Positions 9,532-17,203 of a stretch of 34,837 nucleotides of DNA are shown here, piece after piece (positions within the stretch are counted from its first letter, which is position 1; each line of letters starts with the position of its first letter). The stretch comes from an uncultured Bacteroidota bacterium (GTDB lineage Bacteria; Bacteroidota; Bacteroidia; Bacteroidales; UBA12481). The DNA is taken from positions 1-34,837 of the forward strand of contig CAINOB010000107.1 of assembly GCA_903851365.1 (NCBI GenBank), read 5' to 3'. The notes beneath the pieces are model-generated. The model saw only the letters and a program-made list of their open reading frames with translations, ran no database searches and had not been told where the DNA came from. The position numbers and the translations under genes were made by a program.

Positions 9532-9745
9532 TTATTAAGTATTAGAATTTCAGATTGTTGAAAATAATTTCTTCAGGATTTATATTAAAATTTCTAAAAA
9601 TAAAAGTAGAGAAATTGTTAATCCCTGAGAAAAATCATGAATCTGAATAAAAACTAATAATTAACCATCTGTAATGCAATGAAATAAATGCTTATTCCTG
9701 ATAAAAATCATACCGTTTCAGACCAGAGGATTCGGAATCTGAAAG

Positions 9746-9753
9746 TACATTTG
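9746..9753 (+). promoter_or_regulatory. -7 promoter element for the methylmalonyl-CoA operon
   Basis: TACATTTG matches the Bacteroidota TAnnTTTG consensus and ends 28 nt before the epimerase ATG. No good TTG box was found at the usual upstream distance. The 250-bp divergent gap 9532-9781 holds no gene; its remainder is A/T-rich and no clear promoter for the minus-strand protease was seen. Confidence 0.5.
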
Positions 9754-9781
9754 CATCAAGTCTATTAAACAGCGATTTACT

Positions 9782-10186
9782 ATGAAAATAGAGCGAATTG
9801 AACATATTGGGATCGCAGTTAGCAATCTGGAAGAAGCCATCAGCTTTTACGAAAAAGTATTAAACCTGACTTGTTATGCCATCGAAGAGGTAACTGACCA
9901 GAAAGTCAAAACTGCATTTTTTAAGGTTGGAGAAACAAAAATCGAACTTTTAGAATCTACTGATCCGGAAGGCCCGATCGGAAAATTCATTGAGAAGAAA
10001 GGCGAGGGCATTCACCATATTGCTTTTGCGGTCGATGATATTGATTTAGCTTTAAAGGAAACGGAATCAAAAGGAGTCAGGCTGATTGATCAAATCCCAA
10101 GAAAGGGCGCTGAAGGCTTGAAAATAGGGTTTCTGCATCCTAAAAACACGTTAGGTGTTTTGACTGAATTCTGCTCAAATAAATAA
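9782..10186 (+). CDS. mce: Methylmalonyl-CoA epimerase
   Basis: A VOC-superfamily enzyme of 134 residues, the usual length, that interconverts (R)- and (S)-methylmalonyl-CoA in the succinate-propionyl-CoA pathway in the cytosol. Two beta-alpha-beta-beta-beta modules are visible, starting at [14 protein letters not shown] and [13 protein letters not shown]. Likely metal ligands are H8, H79 and E129 in GVLTEFC, with E55 as another conserved acid. It opens a five-gene operon: the carboxyltransferase gene starts 11 bp after its stop, and the remaining decarboxylase subunits follow closely. The genomic link to the decarboxylase supports the assignment over other VOC enzymes such as glyoxalase. Confidence 0.93.
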   Translation: MKIERIEHIGIAVSNLEEAISFYEKVLNLTCYAIEEVTDQKVKTAFFKVGETKIELLESTDPEGPIGKFIEKKGEGIHHIAFAVDDIDLALKETESKGVRLIDQIPRKGAEGLKIGFLHPKNTLGVLTEFCSNK

Positions 10187-10197
10187 TACAAATTCAT

Positions 10198-11757
10198 ATG
10201 TCGGGTCTGGAAAAAATAAAGGAACTCATCGATAAGCGTGAACAAGCTAAAATCGGTGGTGGTCCCAAAAGGGTAGAATCGCAGCATGCCAAAGGTAAAA
10301 TGACTGCCAGGGAGCGAATAGATATGTTGTTGGATGAAGGCAGCTTCGAAGAATATGACATGTTTGTTACCCATCGTTGCACTCATTTTGGTATGGAAAC
10401 CCAACAGGTTTTAGGCGATGGTGTGATTACAGGTCATGGCACGATTGACGGGCGCGTGGTTTACTTGTTTTCTCAGGATTTTACTGTTTTTGGGGGAGCA
10501 CTCTCGGAAACCTTTGCGCAAAAAATCTGCAAAGTCATGGACCAGGCTATGAAGGTTGGCGCCCCGGTAATTGGAATTAATGATAGCGGCGGTGCCAGGA
10601 TCCAGGAGGGCGTGAATTCATTGGCAGGATATGCTGAAATATTTGAGCGAAATATTCTTGCTTCAGGTGTGATTCCCCAAATCAGTGCAATTTTTGGTCC
10701 ATGTGCTGGTGGGGCTGTTTATTCTCCTGCCCTGACCGATGCGATTATCATGAGCGAAAGTAACTCCTACATGTTTGTCACTGGACCAAAGGTTACTAAA
10801 ACAGTTACCGGTGAGGATATAACTGTTGAAAACCTGGGTGGACCGTTAGTGCATGGCAGGAAATCAGGAGTAGCGCATTTCATTGCCCGTGATGAGGAGG
10901 AGGGATTATTGCTTATAAGGAAACTACTCAGTTATTTGCCTAGTAACAACCTCGAAGAAGCTCCACTTAAAGAATGCACAGATCCAACTGACAGAATCTG
11001 CGATTTTTTAAACGAAGTAATCCCGGAGAGTTCAACTCAACCTTATGATGTAAAAGACGTAATTCACGAAATTGTTGATAATCATGAGTTTTTTGAAATG
11101 CACCGCAACTATGCTCAGAATATCGTTGTAGGATTTGCAAGATTTAATGGTGCGTCAGTCGGTATAGTGGCAAACCAACCAAGTCATATGGCAGGAGTAT
11201 TGGATATCGATGCGTCAAAGAAAGCAGGTCGTTTTGTCCGTTTCTGTGATTGCTTTAATGTTCCGATCCTGACCCTCGTTGATGTCCCGGGATTTTTACC
11301 GGGTAGCGCACAGGAATTCGGCGGAATTATCACCAATGGAGCTAAGCTTTTATATGCTTATGGTGAAGCTACAGTACCCAAGGTGACAGTAACACTGAGA
11401 AAATCCTACGGTGGTGCTCATGACGTAATGAGTTGCAAGCAATTACGTGGGGATATCAACTACGCCTGGCCAACAGCAGAAATTGCTGTTATGGGCGCTC
11501 GTGGAGCAATTGAAATTCTGGAGGGTAAGGCTTTGATGGATATAAAGGATCCGGCAGAACGGAAAAATTACTTTGACTTGAAAGAGAAAGAGTATCGCGA
11601 AAAATTTGCTAATCCTTATGAGGCTGCCCGTTTTGGCTATATCGATGATGTTATTGAACCACGTAATACGCGTTTCAGGATTATCAGAGCTCTTCAGACC
11701 CTTTCTACAAAAAAGGATTCAAATCCCCCTAAAAAGCACGGAAATATTCCACTTTAA
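10198..11757 (+). CDS. mmdA: Methylmalonyl-CoA decarboxylase carboxyltransferase (alpha) subunit
   Basis: A 519-residue acyl-CoA carboxyltransferase with the two crotonase-like halves of the PccB/MmdA family. The N-terminal half carries [18 protein letters not shown] and [12 protein letters not shown], which form the acyl-CoA and oxyanion site. The C-terminal half carries [10 protein letters not shown] and [12 protein letters not shown] for the biotin side. It transfers CO2 from methylmalonyl-CoA to biotin, or the reverse in propionyl-CoA carboxylase. Sequence alone does not separate these. The following genes for an OadG-like subunit, a biotin carrier and a Na+-translocating OadB-like subunit, with no biotin carboxylase in the window, favour the decarboxylase. 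The gene lies 11 bp after mce and 13 bp before mmdD. Confidence 0.9.
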   Translation: MSGLEKIKELIDKREQAKIGGGPKRVESQHAKGKMTARERIDMLLDEGSFEEYDMFVTHRCTHFGMETQQVLGDGVITGHGTIDGRVVYLFSQDFTVFGGALSETFAQKICKVMDQAMKVGAPVIGINDSGGARIQEGVNSLAGYAEIFERNILASGVIPQISAIFGPCAGGAVYSPALTDAIIMSESNSYMFVTGPKVTKTVTGEDITVENLGGPLVHGRKSGVAHFIARDEEEGLLLIRKLLSYLPSNNLEEAPLKECTDPTDRICDFLNEVIPESSTQPYDVKDVIHEIVDNHEFFEMHRNYAQNIVVGFARFNGASVGIVANQPSHMAGVLDIDASKKAGRFVRFCDCFNVPILTLVDVPGFLPGSAQEFGGIITNGAKLLYAYGEATVPKVTVTLRKSYGGAHDVMSCKQLRGDINYAWPTAEIAVMGARGAIEILEGKALMDIKDPAERKNYFDLKEKEYREKFANPYEAARFGYIDDVIEPRNTRFRIIRALQTLSTKKDSNPPKKHGNIPL

Positions 11758-11770
11758 TCAAACTGAAAAC

Positions 11771-12136
11771 ATGGAATTACTGCTTGTTATACCACCCGTT
11801 GATATTAAATTGGGACTAATCATTGCCTTAGTTGGAATTCTTATTGTTTTCACCGCCTTAGCCGTTATGAGCCTCATTTTCAATCAAATTCCTAAGTTTT
11901 TCAAAAATCAGAAACGCAGTAAGCTGCTCAAAGAAGGAAAGATTAAGGACCATGAGGAGTGCTGCACTGATCTTAGCGGTGAAACAAATGCTGCAATAGC
12001 ATTGGCACTTCATTTATATATGAGTGAAATGCATGATATGGAGTCCAATGTGATAACCATTGAAAAAGTTTCCAGAAGATATTCACCCTGGAATTCAAAA
12101 ATCTACGGATTACGAAATCTGAACTTCAACAAATAG
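11771..12136 (+). CDS. mmdD: Sodium-pumping decarboxylase delta (OadG-like) subunit
   Basis: The frame is open far upstream inside mmdA, but the ATG at 11771, 13 bp after the mmdA stop, gives a sensible 121-residue OadG-family protein. A single transmembrane helix (about residues 12-38) is followed by a charged cytosolic stretch rich in Lys. A C-terminal segment, roughly residues 73-115, contains NAAIALALHLYMSEMHD and WNSKIYGLR, typical of Bacteroidota members. This small subunit anchors and helps assemble the carboxyltransferase and biotin carrier on the membrane beta subunit. The biotin carrier gene begins 15 bp downstream. OadG-type sequences diverge strongly, so position between mmdA and mmdC is an important part of the evidence. 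Confidence 0.85.
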   Translation: MELLLVIPPVDIKLGLIIALVGILIVFTALAVMSLIFNQIPKFFKNQKRSKLLKEGKIKDHEECCTDLSGETNAAIALALHLYMSEMHDMESNVITIEKVSRRYSPWNSKIYGLRNLNFNK

Positions 12137-12151
12137 CAAAAAAACTGAGGA

Positions 12152-12568
12152 ATGAAATCATTCAAATTCACTATTCAAGGGAATAATTACGAGGTCGATG
12201 TTAAATCGATCGATCAAAATCTGGCTCAGGTTGAAGTGAACGGGACAAATTATGAAGTCGAGATTCATCACCAGGTTCAATTGTCTAAAACACCAATCCT
12301 TATGAGGAATCCGGTTAAAACCCCTGAACCAGTTCACCTTTCTGCTGGCACAAAATTTCTTGCCGTGCGAACACCCTTGCCAGGCAATATCTTAAGTATC
12401 AGTAAAAAGAATGGAGACCCAGTGAAGCAGGGAGATGTCGTACTGATTTACGAAGCAATGAAAATGGAAAATAAGATCCTTGCTGAAAAGGATGGTGTTA
12501 TCCGCAATATGAAAGTAAATCAAGGTGATAATATCCTTCAGGATGATATATTATTTGAAATTGAATAG
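12152..12568 (+). CDS. mmdC: Biotin carrier protein of the sodium-pumping decarboxylase (gamma subunit)
   Basis: A 138-residue biotin/lipoyl carrier protein. Residues 1-60 form a variable N-terminal part and linker. The biotinyl domain spans about 70-138, with the biotinylation motif EAMKMEN and acceptor K104. The carrier moves carboxyl-biotin from the carboxyltransferase MmdA to the membrane subunit MmdB, where decarboxylation drives Na+ export. A weak purine-rich GAGGA lies just before the ATG. The mmdB start follows 6 bp after the stop, consistent with co-translation in one operon. Confidence 0.92.
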   Translation: MKSFKFTIQGNNYEVDVKSIDQNLAQVEVNGTNYEVEIHHQVQLSKTPILMRNPVKTPEPVHLSAGTKFLAVRTPLPGNILSISKKNGDPVKQGDVVLIYEAMKMENKILAEKDGVIRNMKVNQGDNILQDDILFEIE

Positions 12569-12574
12569 AGCCGA

Positions 12575-13924
12575 ATGAAAAGAGCTTTAACAGTTTTTGG
12601 AATAATCCTTTTTTTAGGCCTCATCAGCTGGGCTGTTCCAAATCAGAAAATGGGTGACCTTGGCAGAGAGGTTGCTGGAAATGAAGTCGTAAAAGAGAAG
12701 TCTTCGCAATCTTCCGACCTCAATCAAGGATCCCAGGCTTCCGCGGACCATGCGAAAAGAGGGGTGAAGAATTTCTGGAGTTACAGCGGCTTTGCCAATG
12801 CTTCAATAAAACATTTCCTGATGATATTGGCAGGACTGCTGTTCCTTTACCTTTCCATACGCCATGGTTTTGAACCGCTTCTGCTTGTTCCTATCGGTAT
12901 GGGAATATTAATAGGTAACATTCCTTTTTTACTTAATTCCGGGATGGAAATAGGCATTTACGAGAAAGGAAGTGTCCTGAATTACTTGTACTTCGGCGTT
13001 ACAGCCGGGATTTATCCTCCACTGATTTTTCTGGGTTTAGGGGCAATGACTGATTTTTCATACCTGATTTCCAATCCTAAAACACTTTTGTTGGGGGCTG
13101 CTGCTCAGCTGGGAATTTTTGTGACCTTAATCGCTGCCCTCTATTTGGGATTTACCCTACCGGAAGCTGCTTCGATTGGAATCATCGGTGGCGCCGATGG
13201 TCCAACAGCAATTTATACTGCCTCAAGATTGGCAAATGGGGTAAAAATGTGGAACGGAATTCAAAGTGCAAACCTCATAGGGCCTATAGCTATTGCTGCT
13301 TATTCTTATATGGCACTGGTTCCATTGATACAACCACCTATAATGCGCTTGCTCACAACCAAAAAGGAGCGTTTGATTCGCATGAAATCACCCCGGCAGG
13401 TCTCAAGACTGGAAAAAATTCTTTTCCCAATTATCGGGTTATTACTGACTTGCTTTATCGCACCAAGTGCTCTACCGCTGCTTGGAATGCTTTTCTTTGG
13501 AAATATTCTCAGAGAATCAGGTGTTACAAGACGACTTGCTGATACAGCAAAAACATCATTATTGGATATTGTTACTATTCTAATCGGGTTGACCGTAGGG
13601 GCCTCAACCCAGGCCGATGTGTTCCTGACCACTAAATCGTTAATGATTTTTGCTTTGGGTGCTGTGTCGTTTATGGTGGCTACTGCGGGCGGTGTATCAT
13701 TTGCCAAATTAATGAACTTGTTTCTGAAACCTGAAAACAGGGTAAATCCGTTAATTGGTTCAGCTGGTGTTTCTGCAGTTCCGGCTGCAGCAAGGGTTTC
13801 CCAGGTTGAAGGTTTGCGTGCCGATCCAACGAACCACCTTCTTATGCATGCTATGGGCCCAAATGTAGCTGGTGTCATTGGAAGTGCTGTTGCTGCAGGT
13901 ATTATGCTAAGTTTCCTTTTATAA
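12575..13924 (+). CDS. mmdB: Sodium-translocating decarboxylase beta subunit
   Basis: A polytopic OadB/MmdB-family protein of 449 residues that decarboxylates carboxybiotin and pumps Na+ out of the cell. The family core starts near residue 70 ([17 protein letters not shown]) and carries the conserved Asp of the Na+ channel, D208 in [10 protein letters not shown]. Further conserved parts are SAVPAAARV and [16 protein letters not shown] near the C terminus. Compared with the usual family length there is an extra N terminus of about 65 residues: a signal-like hydrophobic stretch (4-21) and a polar Ser/Gln/Lys-rich linker. It is the last gene of the operon, directly followed by a strong terminator. 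Substrate specificity (methylmalonyl-CoA rather than oxaloacetate) comes from MmdA and Mce, not from this subunit. Confidence 0.92.
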   Translation: MKRALTVFGIILFLGLISWAVPNQKMGDLGREVAGNEVVKEKSSQSSDLNQGSQASADHAKRGVKNFWSYSGFANASIKHFLMILAGLLFLYLSIRHGFEPLLLVPIGMGILIGNIPFLLNSGMEIGIYEKGSVLNYLYFGVTAGIYPPLIFLGLGAMTDFSYLISNPKTLLLGAAAQLGIFVTLIAALYLGFTLPEAASIGIIGGADGPTAIYTASRLANGVKMWNGIQSANLIGPIAIAAYSYMALVPLIQPPIMRLLTTKKERLIRMKSPRQVSRLEKILFPIIGLLLTCFIAPSALPLLGMLFFGNILRESGVTRRLADTAKTSLLDIVTILIGLTVGASTQADVFLTTKSLMIFALGAVSFMVATAGGVSFAKLMNLFLKPENRVNPLIGSAGVSAVPAAARVSQVEGLRADPTNHLLMHAMGPNVAGVIGSAVAAGIMLSFLL

Positions 13925-13950
13925 TGTTAATTTGAGCTGCTTTTTATATA

Positions 13951-13982
13951 AGATCCCGGTCTTGGCCGGGATCTTTTTTTTA
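13951..13982 (+). terminator. Rho-independent terminator of the mce-mmd operon
   Basis: A perfect 9-bp stem, AGATCCCGG (13951-13959) and CCGGGATCT (13966-13974), with a 6-base loop is followed by a run of T residues. It lies 27 bp after the mmdB stop and separates this operon from the citrate lyase genes. Confidence 0.92.
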
Positions 13983-13991
13983 TCAAAATCC

Positions 13992-13999
13992 TATCTTTG
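13992..13999 (+). promoter_or_regulatory. -7 promoter element for the citrate lyase operon
   Basis: TATCTTTG is a full match to TAnnTTTG. It ends 23 nt before the GTG at 14023, the same geometry as the ferredoxin (25 nt) and mce (28 nt) elements here. A TTG box at the usual spacing is not evident because the preceding terminator occupies that stretch. Confidence 0.55.
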
Positions 14000-14022
14000 T
14001 GAATAACCAAATCAAATCCAAA

Positions 14023-15249
14023 GTGAATTTTAAGAAATCTATTGGTACAGCTGGCAATTCTGGAGGTAAGATCCGGTCGGACTGTCAGGTAACCATTGAG
14101 CCGTCGGACTCGGGTGGGATTGTTATAGATCTCAAAAGCAAGGTTAAGGAATTATTTGGTATTGATATTCACAGTCAGATCAATGAAATTCTTGGATTCT
14201 ATGCAATCCCAAATGCCCGCATAACGATTAATGATAGTGGTGCGCTTCCATGGGTAATTGCTGCAAGAATGGAAGCAGCTGTTCATGAAGTCATCGAAAC
14301 AGAGAAAACCTGGTTATTACCAGCACATAACAACAAAACTCAACAGACTGCATTTGATCGGCGAAGATTCTCGCGACTTTATCTTCCCGGTAATTCGCCC
14401 AGCCTGATGATCAATGCTTTCCTACATAAGCCTGATGGGTTGATACTTGACCTTGAGGACTCTGTTGCACCTGAAAAAAAGATGGAGGCACGTATTCTTG
14501 TCAGAAACGCATTGCGTGCATTGGATTTTGGTAGGACTGAGCGAATGGTTCGCATCAATCAATTACCTGCAGGTCTTGACGATCTGAGTTGGTTAATTCC
14601 ACATGGGGTTAACCTTATACTGCTTCCAAAATGTGAAACTGCTAGTCAGGTTTTAGAAGTTAAGGAGCGAATTGATAAAATTCAGAATCAGTACCCGGAC
14701 AAGTGCGAGGTTTGGATAATGCCAATCATTGAAAGCGCCAAAGGTGTGGTAAACGTTAATTCCATTGCTTCTACTTCCCCTTCTGTTGTTGCCTTGGCTA
14801 TTGGCCTTGAGGATTTTACAGCGGACCTGGGAGTCAGGAGAACTGCTGAGGGAGCTGAATCTTTGTATGCACGATCAGCCTTGGTTATTGCTGCCAGAGC
14901 AGCTGGTATTCAAGCCATAGATTCTGTTTTTTCTGATGTTGACGATATGGATGGATTGCGCACCAACGTATTAAGATCCAGATCGATGGGCTTTGATGGA
15001 ATGGGCTGCATTCATCCACGCCAAATTTCAGTCATCAATGAGAATTTTGCCCCCGATACAGAGGAGATAGAAAAAGCTAAAAAAATAGTAATCGCATTTA
15101 AAGAAGCTCAGGCTAAAGGGCTTGGAGTAGTAGCCCTGGGGTCAAAAATGATTGATCCTCCTGTTGTTAAACGTGCACAAAAAACTATCGATCTGGCTAT
15201 TGAACTCTCTATTATTGATAATAATTGGTATGAAAATATCTCCCTATGA
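14023..15249 (+). CDS. citE: Citrate lyase CitD-CitE fusion (acyl carrier gamma and citryl-CoA lyase beta subunits)
   Basis: A 408-residue fusion from the GTG at 14023. Residues 1 to about 85 resemble CitD, the acyl carrier subunit: GTAGNSGGKIRSDCQVTIEP and later INDSGALPWVIAARMEAA. The phosphoribosyl-dephospho-CoA arm should attach to a Ser near the N terminus, most likely the one in RSDC. From about residue 100 the protein is CitE, a HpcH/HpaI-type TIM barrel that cleaves citryl-CoA to oxaloacetate and acetyl-CoA. It shows SRLYLPGNSP, LILDLEDSV, IESAKGV, GLEDFTADLG and GMGCIHPRQ. In enterobacteria and lactic bacteria CitD and CitE are separate proteins. An upstream in-frame GTG at 13999 would add 8 residues but overlaps a -7 element. 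The stop overlaps the citF start by 4 bp. No citC, citG or citX is present here. Confidence 0.88.
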   Translation: MNFKKSIGTAGNSGGKIRSDCQVTIEPSDSGGIVIDLKSKVKELFGIDIHSQINEILGFYAIPNARITINDSGALPWVIAARMEAAVHEVIETEKTWLLPAHNNKTQQTAFDRRRFSRLYLPGNSPSLMINAFLHKPDGLILDLEDSVAPEKKMEARILVRNALRALDFGRTERMVRINQLPAGLDDLSWLIPHGVNLILLPKCETASQVLEVKERIDKIQNQYPDKCEVWIMPIIESAKGVVNVNSIASTSPSVVALAIGLEDFTADLGVRRTAEGAESLYARSALVIAARAAGIQAIDSVFSDVDDMDGLRTNVLRSRSMGFDGMGCIHPRQISVINENFAPDTEEIEKAKKIVIAFKEAQAKGLGVVALGSKMIDPPVVKRAQKTIDLAIELSIIDNNWYENISL

Positions 15250-16811
15250 CAAAGAAATATGATAAACTGGTGACCAATGCTGCAGGACGTTTGGTTCCAA
15301 CAGTAATCAATGGCCAGGGTGCTATTCCTTTTATGGGGGTAGGACAATTTAAGCCGATCGGACACAGATATGGTCCGGCAATTTCTTCTTGTGCCGATTA
15401 CCCGGATGATGGGAATAAATTAGTGCCAACATTAAGGGATGCCCTGGAAATGTGCGGATTGAAAGATGGTATGACCATCTCAACGCATCACCATTTTAGG
15501 GACGGTGATCTTATTGCTAATCAGATTTTTGATATTGCTCATGATCTCGGTGTTAAAAATCTTGTTTGGGCCCCTTCAGCCTCTTTTCCGTGCCATGAGT
15601 ATCTGATAAAATATCTTGAAGATGGCACGATAAATCGTATAGAAGGAAGTATGAATGGCCCTCTCGGTAAGTTTACTTCCTTTGGAAAAATGTCTGGGTT
15701 GGCTGTATTGCGTTCTCATGGAGGCAGGTATCAGGCAATTCAGGATGGAGAGTTGAAAATCGATATTACAGTGATAGGGGCTACTTGCTGTGATCCTTTT
15801 GGTAATGCAAATGGATTGAATGGAACATCGGCAAGCGGCGGATTGGGTTTTGCCCTTGCTGATTCTCAATATGCCGGCAAAGTGGTTGTTGTTACAGATA
15901 ATTTGGTGGACTTTCCTTGTGTTCCATGGCAGATTCAGGGCAACTATGTTGATTATACAGTATTAGTTGATAAAGTCGGGATACCTGAAAAGATAGTCTC
16001 AGGGACTACTCAAATCACCAAGAGTCCTGACAGATTGTTACTGGCAGAAATGACCGCTCGGTTCTGTGATGTTGCTGGAATTATCAAGGACGGTTTTTCT
16101 TTCCAGGCAGGTGCCGGTGGCACTGCTTTAGCTGTTGGTGATTTCTTTTATAAAATTATGAAGGAAAGGGGCATTAAAGCGCGGTTTGCAAGAGGAGGCA
16201 GTAACCTGTATCTGGTGAAAATGCTGGAGGAGGGTTATCTGGACTTTATACTCGATGGTCAAACTTTTGATCTCCATGGAGTCAGATCGATGGCTGTGAA
16301 TCCCAATCATTTAATGACAACTCCTTTTACCAGTTATAATTATCATGGGAAGGGGAATTTTGCAGGTTTAGTGGATGTTGCCATTCTTGGCGCAACTGAA
16401 ATCGACCTCGATTTTAATGGCAATGTTGTAACACACTCCGATGGTTACCTTTTGCATGGAATTGGTGGTTGGCAAAACTGCTTGTTTTCCAAAACAGTTA
16501 TTATTCCAATACCCCTCTTCAGGGATCGTATTCCAGTTATCGTTGACAAAGTAACTACTCTGTGTGGCCCAGGCGAACTAATAGATGTGATTGTAACTGA
16601 AAGAGGCATCTGCATAAATCCGCTAAGAACAGACCTGATTGAGAAAGTTCAGGGTTCAGACCTCCCCTTGGTGAGCATCAAAGAGCTCAAAGAAGAGGCT
16701 GAGAAAATCTGTGGCATACCACAAAAGCCTGAATTCCTCAATGAAGTCGTTGCGGCTATCAAATGGGTTGATGGCACAGTGATAGATGCTGTCTGGAAAC
16801 TATCGGAATAG
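15246..16811 (+). CDS. citF: Citrate lyase alpha subunit (citrate:acetyl-ACP transferase)
   Basis: A CitF-family coenzyme A transferase of 521 residues, about the usual length. It exchanges acetyl for citryl on the prosthetic group of the CitD domain, the first half-reaction of citrate lyase. Recognisable stretches are KYDKLVTNAAGR at the start, the glycine-rich FQAGAGGTALAVGDFF and FARGGSNLYLVKMLEEG, and VDFPCVPWQIQG. The ATG overlaps the stop of the CitD-CitE fusion by 4 bp, so the two subunits are probably made by coupled translation. A hairpin follows 17 bp after the TAG. Together with the fused protein it gives a complete lyase core. Confidence 0.94.
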   Translation: MTKKYDKLVTNAAGRLVPTVINGQGAIPFMGVGQFKPIGHRYGPAISSCADYPDDGNKLVPTLRDALEMCGLKDGMTISTHHHFRDGDLIANQIFDIAHDLGVKNLVWAPSASFPCHEYLIKYLEDGTINRIEGSMNGPLGKFTSFGKMSGLAVLRSHGGRYQAIQDGELKIDITVIGATCCDPFGNANGLNGTSASGGLGFALADSQYAGKVVVVTDNLVDFPCVPWQIQGNYVDYTVLVDKVGIPEKIVSGTTQITKSPDRLLLAEMTARFCDVAGIIKDGFSFQAGAGGTALAVGDFFYKIMKERGIKARFARGGSNLYLVKMLEEGYLDFILDGQTFDLHGVRSMAVNPNHLMTTPFTSYNYHGKGNFAGLVDVAILGATEIDLDFNGNVVTHSDGYLLHGIGGWQNCLFSKTVIIPIPLFRDRIPVIVDKVTTLCGPGELIDVIVTERGICINPLRTDLIEKVQGSDLPLVSIKELKEEAEKICGIPQKPEFLNEVVAAIKWVDGTVIDAVWKLSE

Positions 16812-16828
16812 AGTGGTTATATAATAAA

Positions 16829-16850
16829 AAAGCCGGCGAAAGCCGGCTTT
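16829..16850. terminator. Bidirectional terminator between citF and the ferredoxin gene
   Basis: A perfect 9-bp stem, AAAGCCGGC (16829-16837) and GCCGGCTTT (16842-16850), is closed by a GAAA loop. On the minus strand it is followed by six T residues counted from the stem end, good for the ferredoxin transcript. On the plus strand only TTT follows, so citF termination may be weaker. Confidence 0.85.
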
Positions 16851-16867
16851 GATATAAGAAGTTGCTG

Positions 16868-17035
16868 TTATGCCGGATGAATGGCTTCAACAGGGCAAAC
16901 ATCAGCGCAAGCGCCACAATCCGTGCATTCGTCTGGATTAATTTTGTAAATATCACCTTCTGAGATAGCCTCTACCGGACATTCATCAATGCAGGTTCCG
17001 CATGCGGTGCAATCATCATTAATTATGTATGCCAT
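16868..17035 (-). CDS. 2[4Fe-4S] ferredoxin, 55 residues
   Basis: A short complete gene encoding a clostridial-type ferredoxin. It has two CxxCxxCxxxCP motifs: C9, C12, C15 and C19 in CTACGTCIDECP, and C37, C40, C43 and C47 in CTDCGACADVCP. The eight cysteines bind two 4Fe-4S clusters for low-potential electron transfer in the cytosol. The two halves are an internal duplication, each followed by VEAI. The gene is convergent with citF and has its own good promoter and terminator. Likely partners, such as pyruvate:ferredoxin oxidoreductase or Rnf, are not in the window. Its small size makes it easy to miss in automated calls. Confidence 0.95.
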   Translation of the reverse strand: MAYIINDDCTACGTCIDECPVEAISEGDIYKINPDECTDCGACADVCPVEAIHPA

Positions 17036-17060
17036 TTTTAATTTTTTTTATTTTGCGGTA

Positions 17061-17090
17061 CAAAGGTAAAGGATTTTTAAAAATAAACAA
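17061..17090 (-). promoter_or_regulatory. Promoter of the ferredoxin gene
   Basis: On the minus strand TTG, a 19-nt spacer and TACCTTTG match the Bacteroidota arrangement of a TTG box and a TAnnTTTG box. The -7 element (17061-17068) ends 25 nt before the ATG at 17035. This is the best-formed promoter in the window. Confidence 0.7.
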
Positions 17091-17203
17091 TCGATTAAAA
17101 TTATTGTATCTGATACTATGAAAAAAGTTTCTGTAAAGGATGTTTATCTGCCATAATTTCGGTACTTTGAGACTCTGATTCTACCATTCAAAAGATATTT
17201 TTT

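Noticed and set aside
11606-11770. N-terminal extension of the OadG-like gene into mmdA
   Set aside because: The upstream ATG overlaps 150 bp of mmdA and adds residues unlike any OadG. The ATG at 11771 places the membrane helix correctly.
13306-13878. A 190-codon open frame on the minus strand
   Set aside because: It is antisense to mmdB over conserved sodium-pump segments; the low-complexity translation is a shadow of the membrane protein.
10198-13924. Oxaloacetate decarboxylase rather than methylmalonyl-CoA decarboxylase
   Set aside because: Neighbouring citrate lyase makes it tempting, but the large subunit is an acyl-CoA carboxyltransferase, not the TIM-barrel OadA, and the operon begins with methylmalonyl-CoA epimerase.
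16829-16850. Part of a dispersed repeat family with the hairpin at 6244-6266
   Set aside because: Both contain AGCCGG, but the arms and loops differ and each sits where a terminator is expected.
17154-17168. Promoter for the debranching enzyme operon (TAATTTCG and TACTTTG)
   Set aside because: Both sequences miss the TAnnTTTG consensus by a base or a spacing, and neither has a TTG box upstream.
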